From: Clostridia bacterium
GTDB lineage: Bacteria > Bacillota > Clostridia > Oscillospirales > Ruminococcaceae
Direction: 5' to 3'
DNA length: 16,487 nucleotides
Assembly (NCBI GenBank): GCA_003246805.1
Contig: QKDG01000157.1
Coordinates: forward strand, 1-16,487
Made by a program: the position numbers and the translations under genes. Below, piece after piece: positions 6,264 to 13,573 of the stretch. Position 1 is the stretch's first letter; each line of letters opens with the position of its first letter. Below the pieces are notes generated by a model, which ran no database searches, was not told the origin of the DNA, and saw only the letters and a program-made list of their open reading frames with translations.

Positions 6264-7973
6264 TTATTCGTCCTGAAGAGCATCATAGCCTTCTTCACCA
6301 GTACGAACCTTAACAACATTTTCAACGTCATAGATGAATATCTTTCCGTCTCCGATGTTTCCTGTATAAAGAACAGATTTAGCTGTGTCGATAACAGTCT
6401 GAACAGGTATTTTGCAAACAACAATTTCAACCTGTACTTTTGGCAGAAGATTAACTTCAAGAGGAACACCACGATAGTATTCGGTGCTGCCCTTTTGCAT
6501 ACCACAACCCAATACGTTTGTAACAGTCATGCCGCTGATGCCAATTTTATTTAAAGCTTCTTTCAAAACTTCAAACTTGCTTTGCTTACAGATAATTACG
6601 ATATTTGATAGCTTAATCTGACCGTCAGCAGTTGGTTTAGCGAAGGTTTCAACCTGAACAGCTTTTTCAACAGAAACGCGTTTTTCAGGAGCAGCCATTT
6701 CGTAATCATATACAGTTGGGTCAACAGCAGGAACAAAATCAGCATAAGCTGAAACAAGTCCGTGCTCTTCAATATCAAGTCCAGCGATTTCTTCCTGAGG
6801 AGTAACTCTTAGACCTATTGTCTTCTTAATACCCATAAATAGTAGGAATGTAGTTACAGCAGCCCATGCTCCAACAGAAACTACACCGATTGCCTGAATA
6901 CCAAGCTGTTCAAATCCGCCGCCGTAGAATAAACCAGTGATTCCATCCTGGCCGTTTCCTGTTGCGAATAAACCAACAGCAAGAGTACCCCAGATACCAT
7001 TGAATCCGTGAACTGCAACAGCACCAACAGGATCGTCTATTTTTAATACATAATCAAGTAACCATACTCCGAATACTACAAGAAGACCAGCAACCAAACC
7101 AATTATGAATGAACCAGTTGCATCTACATCAGCACAAGGAGCAGTAATTGCTACAAGTCCAGCAAGTGAACCATTTAGTGACATTGACACGTCAGGCTTG
7201 CCATTTTTAAGCCATGTGAATATCATTGTTGTAACAGTAGCTACTGCAGGAGCAATAGTTGTTGTTGTGAAGATTTGTGCAAGGAATGCACCGTCTGATG
7301 CAGCAGCACCATTAAATCCATACCAGCCAAACCAAAGGATGAACACACCAAGTGCGCCAAGTGTTAAAGAGTGACCAGGGATAGCCTTAGGCTTTCCATC
7401 TTTTCCAAACTTACCAATACGAGGGCCGAGGATTGCTGCACCAATAATTGATGCAATACCACCAACCATATGAATTGCAGAAGAACCAGCAAAATCGATG
7501 AAGCCTAATTGAGCTAACCAGCCTCCGCCCCAAATCCAGTGTGCTTCAATAGGGTAAATAATTGCACTTATTACAGCTGAGTAAACACAATATGAAATAA
7601 ACTTTGTTCTTTCAGCCATTGCACCAGAAACAATTGTAGCTGTTGTAGCGCAGAAAACGAGATTGAATATGAAACTTGCCCAATTAAATTCTGCCCAGTT
7701 TGAGAACATCTGAAGATCAGGTATACCAATTAATCCAAAAAATGCGTTTTCTCCAACTAGAAGACCAAAACCTATGAAACAGAATACTACTGTACCAATA
7801 CAGAAGTCCATTAGGTTTTTCATAATGATGTTACCAGCATTTTTAGCTCTGGTAAATCCAGATTCAACCATTGCAAAACCACATTGCATAAAGAATACCA
7901 ATGCAGCTCCTATTAAAAACCAAACCCCAAAGACTTCCCCGGTAATCGTGCTAAGAATTTCTTCCATTGACAT
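6264..7973 (-). CDS. amt: Ammonium transporter with C-terminal PII signalling domain (Amt-PII fusion)
   Basis: The 569-residue product joins two normally separate proteins. Residues about 5-395 are an Amt/Mep ammonium channel: Asp160 in FIDFAGSSAIH, pore His168 and the second pore His322 in VHGFNGIWG are all present. After a roughly 55-residue hydrophilic linker, residues about 453-569 are a PII (GlnB/GlnK) domain with the T-loop start GMQKGSTEYYRG and the ATP-site signature TGNIGDGKIF followed by RTGEEG. The T-loop has Tyr500 at the Tyr46 position but Leu505 where uridylylated Tyr51 would be, so control by uridylylation is unlikely; ATP/ADP and 2-oxoglutarate sensing remain plausible. The ATG at 7973 is chosen because AGGAGA lies 7 bases upstream and an upstream start would run through a hairpin. 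It follows glnN on the same strand. Confidence 0.93.
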   Translation of the reverse strand: MSMEEILSTITGEVFGVWFLIGAALVFFMQCGFAMVESGFTRAKNAGNIIMKNLMDFCIGTVVFCFIGFGLLVGENAFFGLIGIPDLQMFSNWAEFNWASFIFNLVFCATTATIVSGAMAERTKFISYCVYSAVISAIIYPIEAHWIWGGGWLAQLGFIDFAGSSAIHMVGGIASIIGAAILGPRIGKFGKDGKPKAIPGHSLTLGALGVFILWFGWYGFNGAAASDGAFLAQIFTTTTIAPAVATVTTMIFTWLKNGKPDVSMSLNGSLAGLVAITAPCADVDATGSFIIGLVAGLLVVFGVWLLDYVLKIDDPVGAVAVHGFNGIWGTLAVGLFATGNGQDGITGLFYGGGFEQLGIQAIGVVSVGAWAAVTTFLLFMGIKKTIGLRVTPQEEIAGLDIEEHGLVSAYADFVPAVDPTVYDYEMAAPEKRVSVEKAVQVETFAKPTADGQIKLSNIVIICKQSKFEVLKEALNKIGISGMTVTNVLGCGMQKGSTEYYRGVPLEVNLLPKVQVEIVVCKIPVQTVIDTAKSVLYTGNIGDGKIFIYDVENVVKVRTGEEGYDALQDE

Positions 7974-7980
7974 AATTATC

Positions 7981-7986
7981 TCTCCT
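7981..7986 (-). promoter_or_regulatory. Ribosome binding site fixing the amt start
   Basis: The minus strand reads AGGAGA 7 bases before the ATG ending at 7973. The frame stays open to 8039, but those extra 22 codons overlap the leader hairpin and precede this site. Confidence 0.75.
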
Positions 7987-7997
7987 TTTATAAAATT

Positions 7998-8046
7998 ATG
8001 AGGTGTGCTACTAAACCGGTAAAACCTGAATAGTAACACACCTCAT
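7998..8046 (-). terminator. Intergenic hairpin between glnN and amt, possible attenuator
   Basis: ATGAGGTGTGCTACT (7998-8012) pairs with AGTAACACACCTCAT (8032-8046): 15 positions with one mismatch, around a 19-base loop. On the minus strand it lies 27 bases past the glnN stop, is followed by AATTTTAT, and ends 11 bases before the amt ribosome site. It could act as a partial terminator that makes amt expression conditional, or as an RNA-processing barrier. Confidence 0.6.
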
Positions 8047-8073
8047 TGTGCGCAATAAAATATAAATTATTAA

Positions 8074-10161
8074 TTAAACTCTGAACAATAAATCGCCGTA
8101 TGTTGGATAAGGCCAGTATTTTTCACCAACAAGAGTTTCAATCTCGTCAGCAACAGCGCGAAGCTCCTGCATTGCAGTAAATACTGTTTTATTGTAGTAT
8201 TGAGCAAGCTCTAAGCTATCCTCAATATTTTTTGCATTTAACAATGTTTCGTCAAGTGCAACAAGGTTCTTGTAAAGCACATTTGAAAGTGAAGAAAGCT
8301 TTGTAACCATTTCAACTTCAAATTCACAATCAACAGATGCTGAAATTGATTTAGCAGTAGCAGCAGTTGTTGAAAGCTCCTTGATATAGCACACAACAGC
8401 AGGCAGAATATCCTTGCGAACCATTTCAATCATTGTAAGTGCTTCGATATTGATTGTCTTAACATAATTTTCAAGAAGAATTTCGTATCTTGAATGAACT
8501 TCGTGAGCTGAGAATATACCATGCTTTTTGAAAAGCTCAATATTCTTTTCGCTGATGAATAGAGGTAGAGCCTCAGGTGTTGATTTAAGATTCAACAAAC
8601 CTCTCTTAGCTGCCTCAACAGGCCATTCCTCTGAGTAGTTGTTGCCGTTTGAGATAATTCTCTTGTGTTCTTTAATAGTATTCTTGATTAGTTCGTTCAG
8701 TGCAGAAGTAAAATCAGCAGCACCCTCAAGAATATCTGCAAAATCAGATAGAACATCAGCAACGATAGTGTTAAGAACAATGTTAGGGCCAGAAATTGAG
8801 AAGGTTGAACCAAGCATTCTGAATTCAAACTTATTACCTGTGAATGCAAATGGTGAAGTTCTGTTTCTGTCAGTAGCATCCTTAGGGAATGTAGGAAGAA
8901 CATCAACACCAAGTGTCATCTGTGCAGCTGGGTTTGAAGAATATTTTGTACCGCTTTCAATTGACTCTAAAATGTCAGTCAGCTCGCTGCCCAAGAACAT
9001 TGAGATAATTGCAGGAGGAGCCTCATTAGCGCCTAATCTGTGGTCATTGCCAGCACTTGCACATGAGATTCTCATTAAATCCTGATGAGTGTCAACAGCC
9101 TTGATAACAGCTACTAAAAATAGCAAGAACTGAGCGTTCTCAGCTGGTGTGCTGCCTGGCTCTAATAGATTTACACCAGTATTTGTTGAAATAGACCAGT
9201 TGTTGTGCTTACCAGAACCGTTTACACCTGCAAAAGGCTTTTCGTGAAGCAAGCAAACAAGATTATGCCTTAAAGCAATTTTTTTCATCATTTCCATTGT
9301 CAGCTGATTGTGGTCAGTTGCAATGTTTGTAGTTGAGAAGATAGGAGCAAGCTCATGCTGAGCAGGAGCAACCTCGTTATGCTTTGTTTTTGCAAGGATA
9401 CCAAGCTTCCAAAGCTCTTCGTCAAGCTCTTTCATATAAGCTGCAATTCGTGGCTTTATCTGGCCAAAGTAGTGGTCTTCAAGCTCCTGTCCTTTAGGAG
9501 GTTTAGCACCAAAAAGTGTACGACCTGTATAAATAAGGTCTTTTCTCTTTTCATAAAGTGCCTTATCAATAAGGAAGTATTCCTGCTCTGGTCCAACAGT
9601 TGTGGTTACTCTTGTTGCATCGCTACCAAATAATTTTAAAATTCTAAGAGCCTGCTTGTTAACAACCTCCATCGAACGTAGCAAAGGGGTCTTTTTGTCA
9701 AGAGTTTCGCCACCGTATGAACAGAAAGCAGTAGGAATACATAATGTACCATCTTTAATAAAAGCAAAAGATGTTGGGTCCCACGCTGTGTAACCTCTCG
9801 CTTCGAAAGTTGCACGCAATCCACCAGATGGGAAAGAAGAAGCATCAGGCTCGCCCTTAATTAGCTCTTTACCTGAAAACTCCATAATAACTTCACCGTT
9901 TCCATTTGGTGAGATGAAGCTGTCGTGTTTTTCAGCAGTAATACCAGTCATCGGCTGGAACCAGTGGGTATAGTGGGTAGCACCCTTCTCTATAGCCCAG
10001 TCTTTCATTGCGTTAGCAACAACATTAGCAACAGAAAGATCAAGTAGCTTACCTTCATTTATAGTCTTTTTTAAAGCTTTATAGGTTTCCTTTGGCAATC
10101 TTGCTTTCATAGTAGCATCATTAAAAACAAGGCTACCAAAAATCTTTGAAACATCGCTCAT
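8074..10161 (-). CDS. glnN: Glutamine synthetase type III
   Basis: This 695-residue enzyme makes glutamine from glutamate, ammonium and ATP in the cytoplasm. Its length and sequence are those of the large GSIII family (about 700 residues, dodecameric) rather than GSI or GSII. Family and catalytic motifs are intact: GPEQEYFLID (190-199), HNEVAPAQHE (261-270), VNGSGKHNNWS (313-323), NRTSPFAF (433-440) and FEFRMLGS (445-452). The long C-terminal helical region (about 480-660) is typical of GSIII. GGAGGG lies 7 bases before the ATG. A strong promoter and a 14-bp leader hairpin precede it. It is transcribed toward amt and divergently from the glutamate synthase operon, placing ammonium uptake and assimilation together. 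Confidence 0.96.
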   Translation of the reverse strand: MSDVSKIFGSLVFNDATMKARLPKETYKALKKTINEGKLLDLSVANVVANAMKDWAIEKGATHYTHWFQPMTGITAEKHDSFISPNGNGEVIMEFSGKELIKGEPDASSFPSGGLRATFEARGYTAWDPTSFAFIKDGTLCIPTAFCSYGGETLDKKTPLLRSMEVVNKQALRILKLFGSDATRVTTTVGPEQEYFLIDKALYEKRKDLIYTGRTLFGAKPPKGQELEDHYFGQIKPRIAAYMKELDEELWKLGILAKTKHNEVAPAQHELAPIFSTTNIATDHNQLTMEMMKKIALRHNLVCLLHEKPFAGVNGSGKHNNWSISTNTGVNLLEPGSTPAENAQFLLFLVAVIKAVDTHQDLMRISCASAGNDHRLGANEAPPAIISMFLGSELTDILESIESGTKYSSNPAAQMTLGVDVLPTFPKDATDRNRTSPFAFTGNKFEFRMLGSTFSISGPNIVLNTIVADVLSDFADILEGAADFTSALNELIKNTIKEHKRIISNGNNYSEEWPVEAAKRGLLNLKSTPEALPLFISEKNIELFKKHGIFSAHEVHSRYEILLENYVKTINIEALTMIEMVRKDILPAVVCYIKELSTTAATAKSISASVDCEFEVEMVTKLSSLSNVLYKNLVALDETLLNAKNIEDSLELAQYYNKTVFTAMQELRAVADEIETLVGEKYWPYPTYGDLLFRV

Positions 10162-10185
10162 TTGTTAACCCTCCATTCATAAATT

Positions 10186-10221
10186 AAAGACGCTGTGAGC
10201 CTACTTTCTCACAGCGCCTTT
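10186..10221 (-). promoter_or_regulatory. Stable hairpin in the glnN leader
   Basis: On the minus strand AAAGGCGCTGTGAG (10208-10221) pairs over 14 positions, one a G-U wobble, with CTCACAGCGTCTTT (10186-10199) around an 8-base loop (AAAGTAGG). It begins about 6 bases after the predicted transcription start and ends 13 bases before the GGAGGG site. The following bases (AATTT) are a poor U tract, so it could be a 5' stabilising stem or a control hairpin. Antitermination by ANTAR-type regulators is known for nitrogen genes in Clostridia, but the loop is not the usual hexanucleotide. Confidence 0.55.
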
Positions 10222-10233
10222 GCTGATGTTTAC

Positions 10234-10262
10234 AGTATATATCATATGCGAGTATTTGTCAA
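10234..10262 (-). promoter_or_regulatory. glnN: Strong sigma-A-type promoter for glnN
   Basis: On the minus strand TTGACA (10257-10262) and TATACT (10234-10239) are separated by exactly 17 bases. The start of transcription should fall near 10227, giving a leader of about 65 bases that contains the hairpin. Confidence 0.8.
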
Positions 10263-10276
10263 GTGTTTTTTTAAAA

Positions 10277-10398
10277 AATATTTGCAAGTCAAATTAGTTA
10301 TTCCTGCAAATATTGGTTGATGTAGTTAAATAAACAACAAAAATTGAAAAAAATATATTACTTCCATGCAATTTGACCAATTTTTTAATGCAAAAAAT
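10277..10398. promoter_or_regulatory. Repeated TGCAA elements between the glnN and glt promoters
   Basis: AATATTTGCA (10277-10286) and TGCAAATATT (10305-10314) are a perfect 10-bp inverted repeat with an 18-base spacer, starting 15 bases upstream of the glnN -35 box. Two related direct copies, TGCAATTTGA (10367-10376) and TGCAAAAAAT (10389-10398), follow; the last ends 2 bases before the glt -35 box. The layout suggests a shared transcription factor serving both divergent operons. The remainder of this 367-base gene-free stretch (10162-10528) is AT-rich, with no other gene visible. Confidence 0.45.
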
Positions 10399-10400
10399 CA

Positions 10401-10429
10401 TTGACATAAGTATTATAATATGGTATAGT
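10401..10429 (+). promoter_or_regulatory. Sigma-A-type promoter for the glutamate synthase operon
   Basis: TTGACA (10401-10406) and TATAGT (10424-10429) are 17 bases apart, with an extended -10 TG at 10421-10422. The predicted leader of about 90 bases is AT-rich and ends in AAGGAGG before the ATG at 10529. Confidence 0.75.
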
Positions 10430-10515
10430 TGTAATGCTATAAATTTATGTTGAATAAAATCAAAAAAAGTATTCAGTGCTTTAATATTTTATTAACTTTT
10501 ATAAATGTTTATTTT

Positions 10516-10522
10516 AAGGAGG
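10516..10522 (+). promoter_or_regulatory. Ribosome binding site fixing the start of the amidotransferase subunit
   Basis: AAGGAGG ends 6 bases before the ATG at 10529. An earlier in-frame ATG at 10505 lies upstream of this site, so its 8 extra residues would be encoded partly by the ribosome site and are rejected. Confidence 0.85.
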
Positions 10523-10528
10523 AACACT

Positions 10529-11620
10529 ATGTTAAGGGAAGGCGAAATTAGGATTCCATCTGGTTGTGCTATTTCTGGTATTATTTCCAAAGATGGCAAA
10601 AATATAACCGGTGAAAAAATTGTTAAATCTATCGCAGTTATGCATGACCGTTCCAATGGTCTTGGCGGTGGCTTTGCAGGCTATGGAATATATCCTCAGT
10701 ATAAAGATTATTTTGCTTTTCATATTTTTTATGAAAACAACCAGTCACGTATTGAGTGTGAAAAATTTTTAGAAAAGCATTTTGACATCATCAATCTTTC
10801 GAAAATCCCAACAAAAAAAATTCACGCGATTACAAATGAGCCATTGATTTGGCGTTATTTTGTTCAACCTCTGCCAACTAGACTGGCAGACAGCCAGCTT
10901 GACGAAAAAGAGTTTGTATCAAAGTGTGTTATAAAGGTTAATACCTTTATAGATGGCGCTTATGTTTTTTCAAGCGGAAAAAACATGGGTGTATTCAAGG
11001 CTGTTGGATACCCTGAGGATGTTGGGGAGTTTTACAGGCTTGATGAATATTCAGGCTATGCGTGGACAGCTCACGGAAGATACCCAACAAACACACCAGG
11101 ATGGTGGGGTGGTGCACATCCTTTTGCAATGCTTGATTATTCAATCGTGCATAACGGTGAGATTTCATCCTATGATGCCAACAGGCGTTTTATTGAAATG
11201 TTTGGATACAAATGTAATCTTCAAACGGATACAGAGGTTATCACATACATTTTTGATTATTTAATAAGGAAACAGGGCTTGAGTTTAGAAGAAGCATCGA
11301 GTGTTATTGCTGCGCCGTTCTGGTCAACAATTGACAAAATGCCTGTTGAAGAAAAAGACAAGCTGACATATTTAAGAAATGCTTTTGCAAGCTTACTTAT
11401 CACAGGCCCATTCTCAATTATTCTTGGCTTTGAAGGCGGCCTGATGGCACTTAACGACAGATTGAAGCTACGTTCAATGGTTATCGGCGAAAAGGATAAC
11501 ACAGTTTATATGTCAAGCGAAGAAAGTGCTATCCGTATTATTGAGCCAAACCTTGATAAAATATGGTCACCACAGGGCGGAGAGCCTGTTATTGTTACTG
11601 TTGATGGAGGTGTAAAGTAG
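10529..11620 (+). CDS. Glutamate synthase amidotransferase subunit (class II glutaminase, GltB1 type)
   Basis: This 363-residue protein is a stand-alone class II (Ntn-type) glutaminase domain that releases ammonia from glutamine for the synthase core. Cys13 in IPSGCAISGI should become the N-terminal nucleophile after removal of a 12-residue propeptide. Glutamine-site motifs are visible in HGRYPTNTPGWWGGAHPF (182-199) and HNGEISSYDANRRF (208-221), followed by TDTEV. In classical bacterial GltB this domain is fused to the synthase and GXGXG domains; here each is a separate gene, as in archaea, Thermotoga and many Clostridia. The stop codon overlaps the next start by one base, suggesting translational coupling. 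It heads a five-gene operon. Confidence 0.9.
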   Translation: MLREGEIRIPSGCAISGIISKDGKNITGEKIVKSIAVMHDRSNGLGGGFAGYGIYPQYKDYFAFHIFYENNQSRIECEKFLEKHFDIINLSKIPTKKIHAITNEPLIWRYFVQPLPTRLADSQLDEKEFVSKCVIKVNTFIDGAYVFSSGKNMGVFKAVGYPEDVGEFYRLDEYSGYAWTAHGRYPTNTPGWWGGAHPFAMLDYSIVHNGEISSYDANRRFIEMFGYKCNLQTDTEVITYIFDYLIRKQGLSLEEASSVIAAPFWSTIDKMPVEEKDKLTYLRNAFASLLITGPFSIILGFEGGLMALNDRLKLRSMVIGEKDNTVYMSSEESAIRIIEPNLDKIWSPQGGEPVIVTVDGGVK

Positions 11621-13125
11621 TGTCTATTCAATACATTAACCCGGAATACGAGGTTGTAAGAAATTTTGATAAATGCATTGGCTGCCGTGTTTGTGAGCGC
11701 CAGTGTGCAAATGAAGTTCATAAATATGATGAAGACTTAAAGAAAATGGTTGCAGATGATTCAAAATGTGTCAACTGTCATCGCTGTGTATCTCTATGCC
11801 CTACAAGAGCATTGAAAATCGTTAAAACTGACAATACATTTAAAGAAAACGCAAACTGGACAAATGAGGTTATCTCAGATGTTTACAGGCAGGCTTCAAC
11901 AGGTGGCGTTTTGCTTTCGTCAATGGGTAATCCTAAGCCGTTCCCTGTATATTGGGATAAGATGCTCATAAATGCATCTCAGGTTACAAACCCTTCTATC
12001 GACCCTCTTCGTGAGCCGATGGAAATAAGGACTTATTTAGGGCAAAAGCCAAAGAGTATAGAAAGAGACGAAAACGGCAAGATAGTTAACAACCTTACAC
12101 CACAGCTTGAGCTTTCTACTCCTATTATGTTCTCTGCTATGTCTTATGGTTCAATCAGCTATAATGCTCATGAGAGCCTTGCAAGAGCAGCAGAAGAGCT
12201 TGGTATACTATATAATACGGGTGAAGGTGGTCTTCATCAGGATTTCTATAAATATGGCCCTAACACAATTGTTCAGGTTGCATCAGGCCGATTTGGTGTT
12301 TATAAAGACTATTTGCAAGCTGGTGCCGCAATTGAAATCAAAATGGGCCAGGGTGCAAAGCCTGGTATCGGCGGGCATCTTCCAGGAACAAAAATTGTTG
12401 GCGATATATCAAAAACACGTATGATTCCTGAGGGCTCTGATGCTATATCCCCGGCACCTCACCACGATATATATTCAATCGAAGATTTAAGGCAGCTTGT
12501 ATTCTCATTGAAAGAAGCTTCTGACTATAAAAAGCCTGTAATCGTTAAAATTGCAGCTGTTCATAATGTTGCTGCTATCGCAAGTGGTATTGCACGTTCT
12601 GGTGCTGATATTATTGCTATTGATGGTTTCAGGGGTGGAACAGGTGCAGCACCGACAAGAATAAGAGATAACGTTGGTATTCCTATCGAGCTTGCCCTTG
12701 CAAGCGTTGACGAAAGACTTCGTCAGGAGGGAATAAGAGATAACGTTGCTATTGTTATAGGTGGTTCTATCAGGAACAGTGCCGACATTGTTAAGGCTAT
12801 CGCACTTGGAGCTGACGCTTGTTATATCGGAACATCAGCACTGTTGGCGCTTGGCTGTCACCTTTGCCGCAGCTGCCATGGCGGTAAATGCAACTGGGGT
12901 ATTGCTACTCAGCGCGAGGAGCTTGTACGCCGTTTGAATCCTGACATCGGATCTAAACGCCTTGTTAACCTTGTAAAAGCATGGTCACACGAAATCAAGG
13001 AAATGATGGGTGGAATGGGTATCAACTCTATTGAATCATTAAGAGGAAACAGATTGATGCTCCGTGGAATCGGACTGTCTGAAAAAGAGCTTAGTATTTT
13101 AGGTATTAAGCACGCTGGCGAATAA
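11620..13125 (+). CDS. gltB: Glutamate synthase core subunit with N-terminal ferredoxin domain (FMN, GltB2 type)
   Basis: The 501-residue protein has two N-terminal [4Fe-4S] motifs (Cys19/22/25/29 and Cys50/53/56/60). A flavin-binding glutamate synthase barrel follows, with FSAMSYGSIS (171-180), TGEGGLHQDFY (200-210), AKPGIGGHLPG (246-256) and DGFRGGTGAAP (335-345). Cysteines in the CHLCRSCHGGKC segment (413-424) correspond to the [3Fe-4S] site of glutamate synthase. It should reduce 2-oxoglutarate with ammonia delivered by the amidotransferase, forming glutamate. The start is GTG at 11620, overlapping the preceding TAG by one base, with GGAGG 9 bases upstream. The added ferredoxin module suggests electrons enter through iron-sulphur clusters from the downstream subunits. 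Confidence 0.93.
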   Translation: MSIQYINPEYEVVRNFDKCIGCRVCERQCANEVHKYDEDLKKMVADDSKCVNCHRCVSLCPTRALKIVKTDNTFKENANWTNEVISDVYRQASTGGVLLSSMGNPKPFPVYWDKMLINASQVTNPSIDPLREPMEIRTYLGQKPKSIERDENGKIVNNLTPQLELSTPIMFSAMSYGSISYNAHESLARAAEELGILYNTGEGGLHQDFYKYGPNTIVQVASGRFGVYKDYLQAGAAIEIKMGQGAKPGIGGHLPGTKIVGDISKTRMIPEGSDAISPAPHHDIYSIEDLRQLVFSLKEASDYKKPVIVKIAAVHNVAAIASGIARSGADIIAIDGFRGGTGAAPTRIRDNVGIPIELALASVDERLRQEGIRDNVAIVIGGSIRNSADIVKAIALGADACYIGTSALLALGCHLCRSCHGGKCNWGIATQREELVRRLNPDIGSKRLVNLVKAWSHEIKEMMGGMGINSIESLRGNRLMLRGIGLSEKELSILGIKHAGE

Positions 13126-13139
13126 TGGGGGTGTAACAA

Positions 13140-13568
13140 TTGAAAAGAGTATATGTTAATGAAAAATGGTGCCTTGGTTGCCACCTTTGTGAATATAACT
13201 GTGCATTTGCAAATTCCGGCAAAACAGATATGGTAAAGGCTTTGAAGAATGTTACCATCAATCCTCGTATTCAGGTTGAAGAAAAAGACGGTGTTTGTTT
13301 TGCTGTTCAGTGCAGGCATTGTGAAGAACCTCTATGTGTCAAGGGTTGTATCACAGGTGCACTTACAATAAAAGACGGCGTTATCACAATTGACAAGAGT
13401 AGATGTGTTGGCTGCTATACCTGCATACTTTCTTGTCCTTTTGGTGCAGTTATGCCTTCTGACGAAGGGGTAATTCAAAAGTGTGAGCTTTGCCTTAAAA
13501 ATGCAAATGGACAGCCAGCATGTGTTCAGGGCTGCCCTAACAATGCAATAGTTTATGAGGAAAGGTGA
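13140..13568 (+). CDS. Four-cluster [4Fe-4S] ferredoxin subunit of glutamate synthase
   Basis: The 142-residue protein has sixteen cysteines in the pattern of HycB/DmsB/CooF-type electron-transfer subunits: Cys11/14/17/21, 58/61/66/70, 89/92/95/99 and 115/118/128/132, enough for four [4Fe-4S] clusters. There is no signal peptide or membrane segment, so it is cytoplasmic. The start is TTG at 13140 with GGGGGTG upstream; no ATG fits the family start. It lies 14 bases after the synthase core gene and before the FAD oxidoreductase, so it most likely wires the two together. The redox partner outside the complex, NAD(P)H through the flavoprotein or a free ferredoxin, cannot be decided from sequence. 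Confidence 0.88.
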   Translation: MKRVYVNEKWCLGCHLCEYNCAFANSGKTDMVKALKNVTINPRIQVEEKDGVCFAVQCRHCEEPLCVKGCITGALTIKDGVITIDKSRCVGCYTCILSCPFGAVMPSDEGVIQKCELCLKNANGQPACVQGCPNNAIVYEER

Positions 13569-13573
13569 GAAAT

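Noticed and set aside
7105..7374. Open frame on the plus strand opposite amt
   Set aside because: It is antisense to the conserved channel region, has no ribosome site, and its composition mirrors the amt codons.
7974..8039. N-terminal extension of amt by 22 residues
   Set aside because: The extension would translate the leader hairpin and lies upstream of a good ribosome site for the ATG at 7973.
8639..9085. 148-codon open frame on the plus strand opposite glnN
   Set aside because: It lies entirely inside the strongly conserved glnN coding region, has no family signature, and reflects the codon bias of the real gene.
10450..10475. Small TGAATA/TATTCA stem in the glt leader
   Set aside because: Only 6 AT-rich base pairs with a 13-base loop, not distinguishable from chance in this composition.
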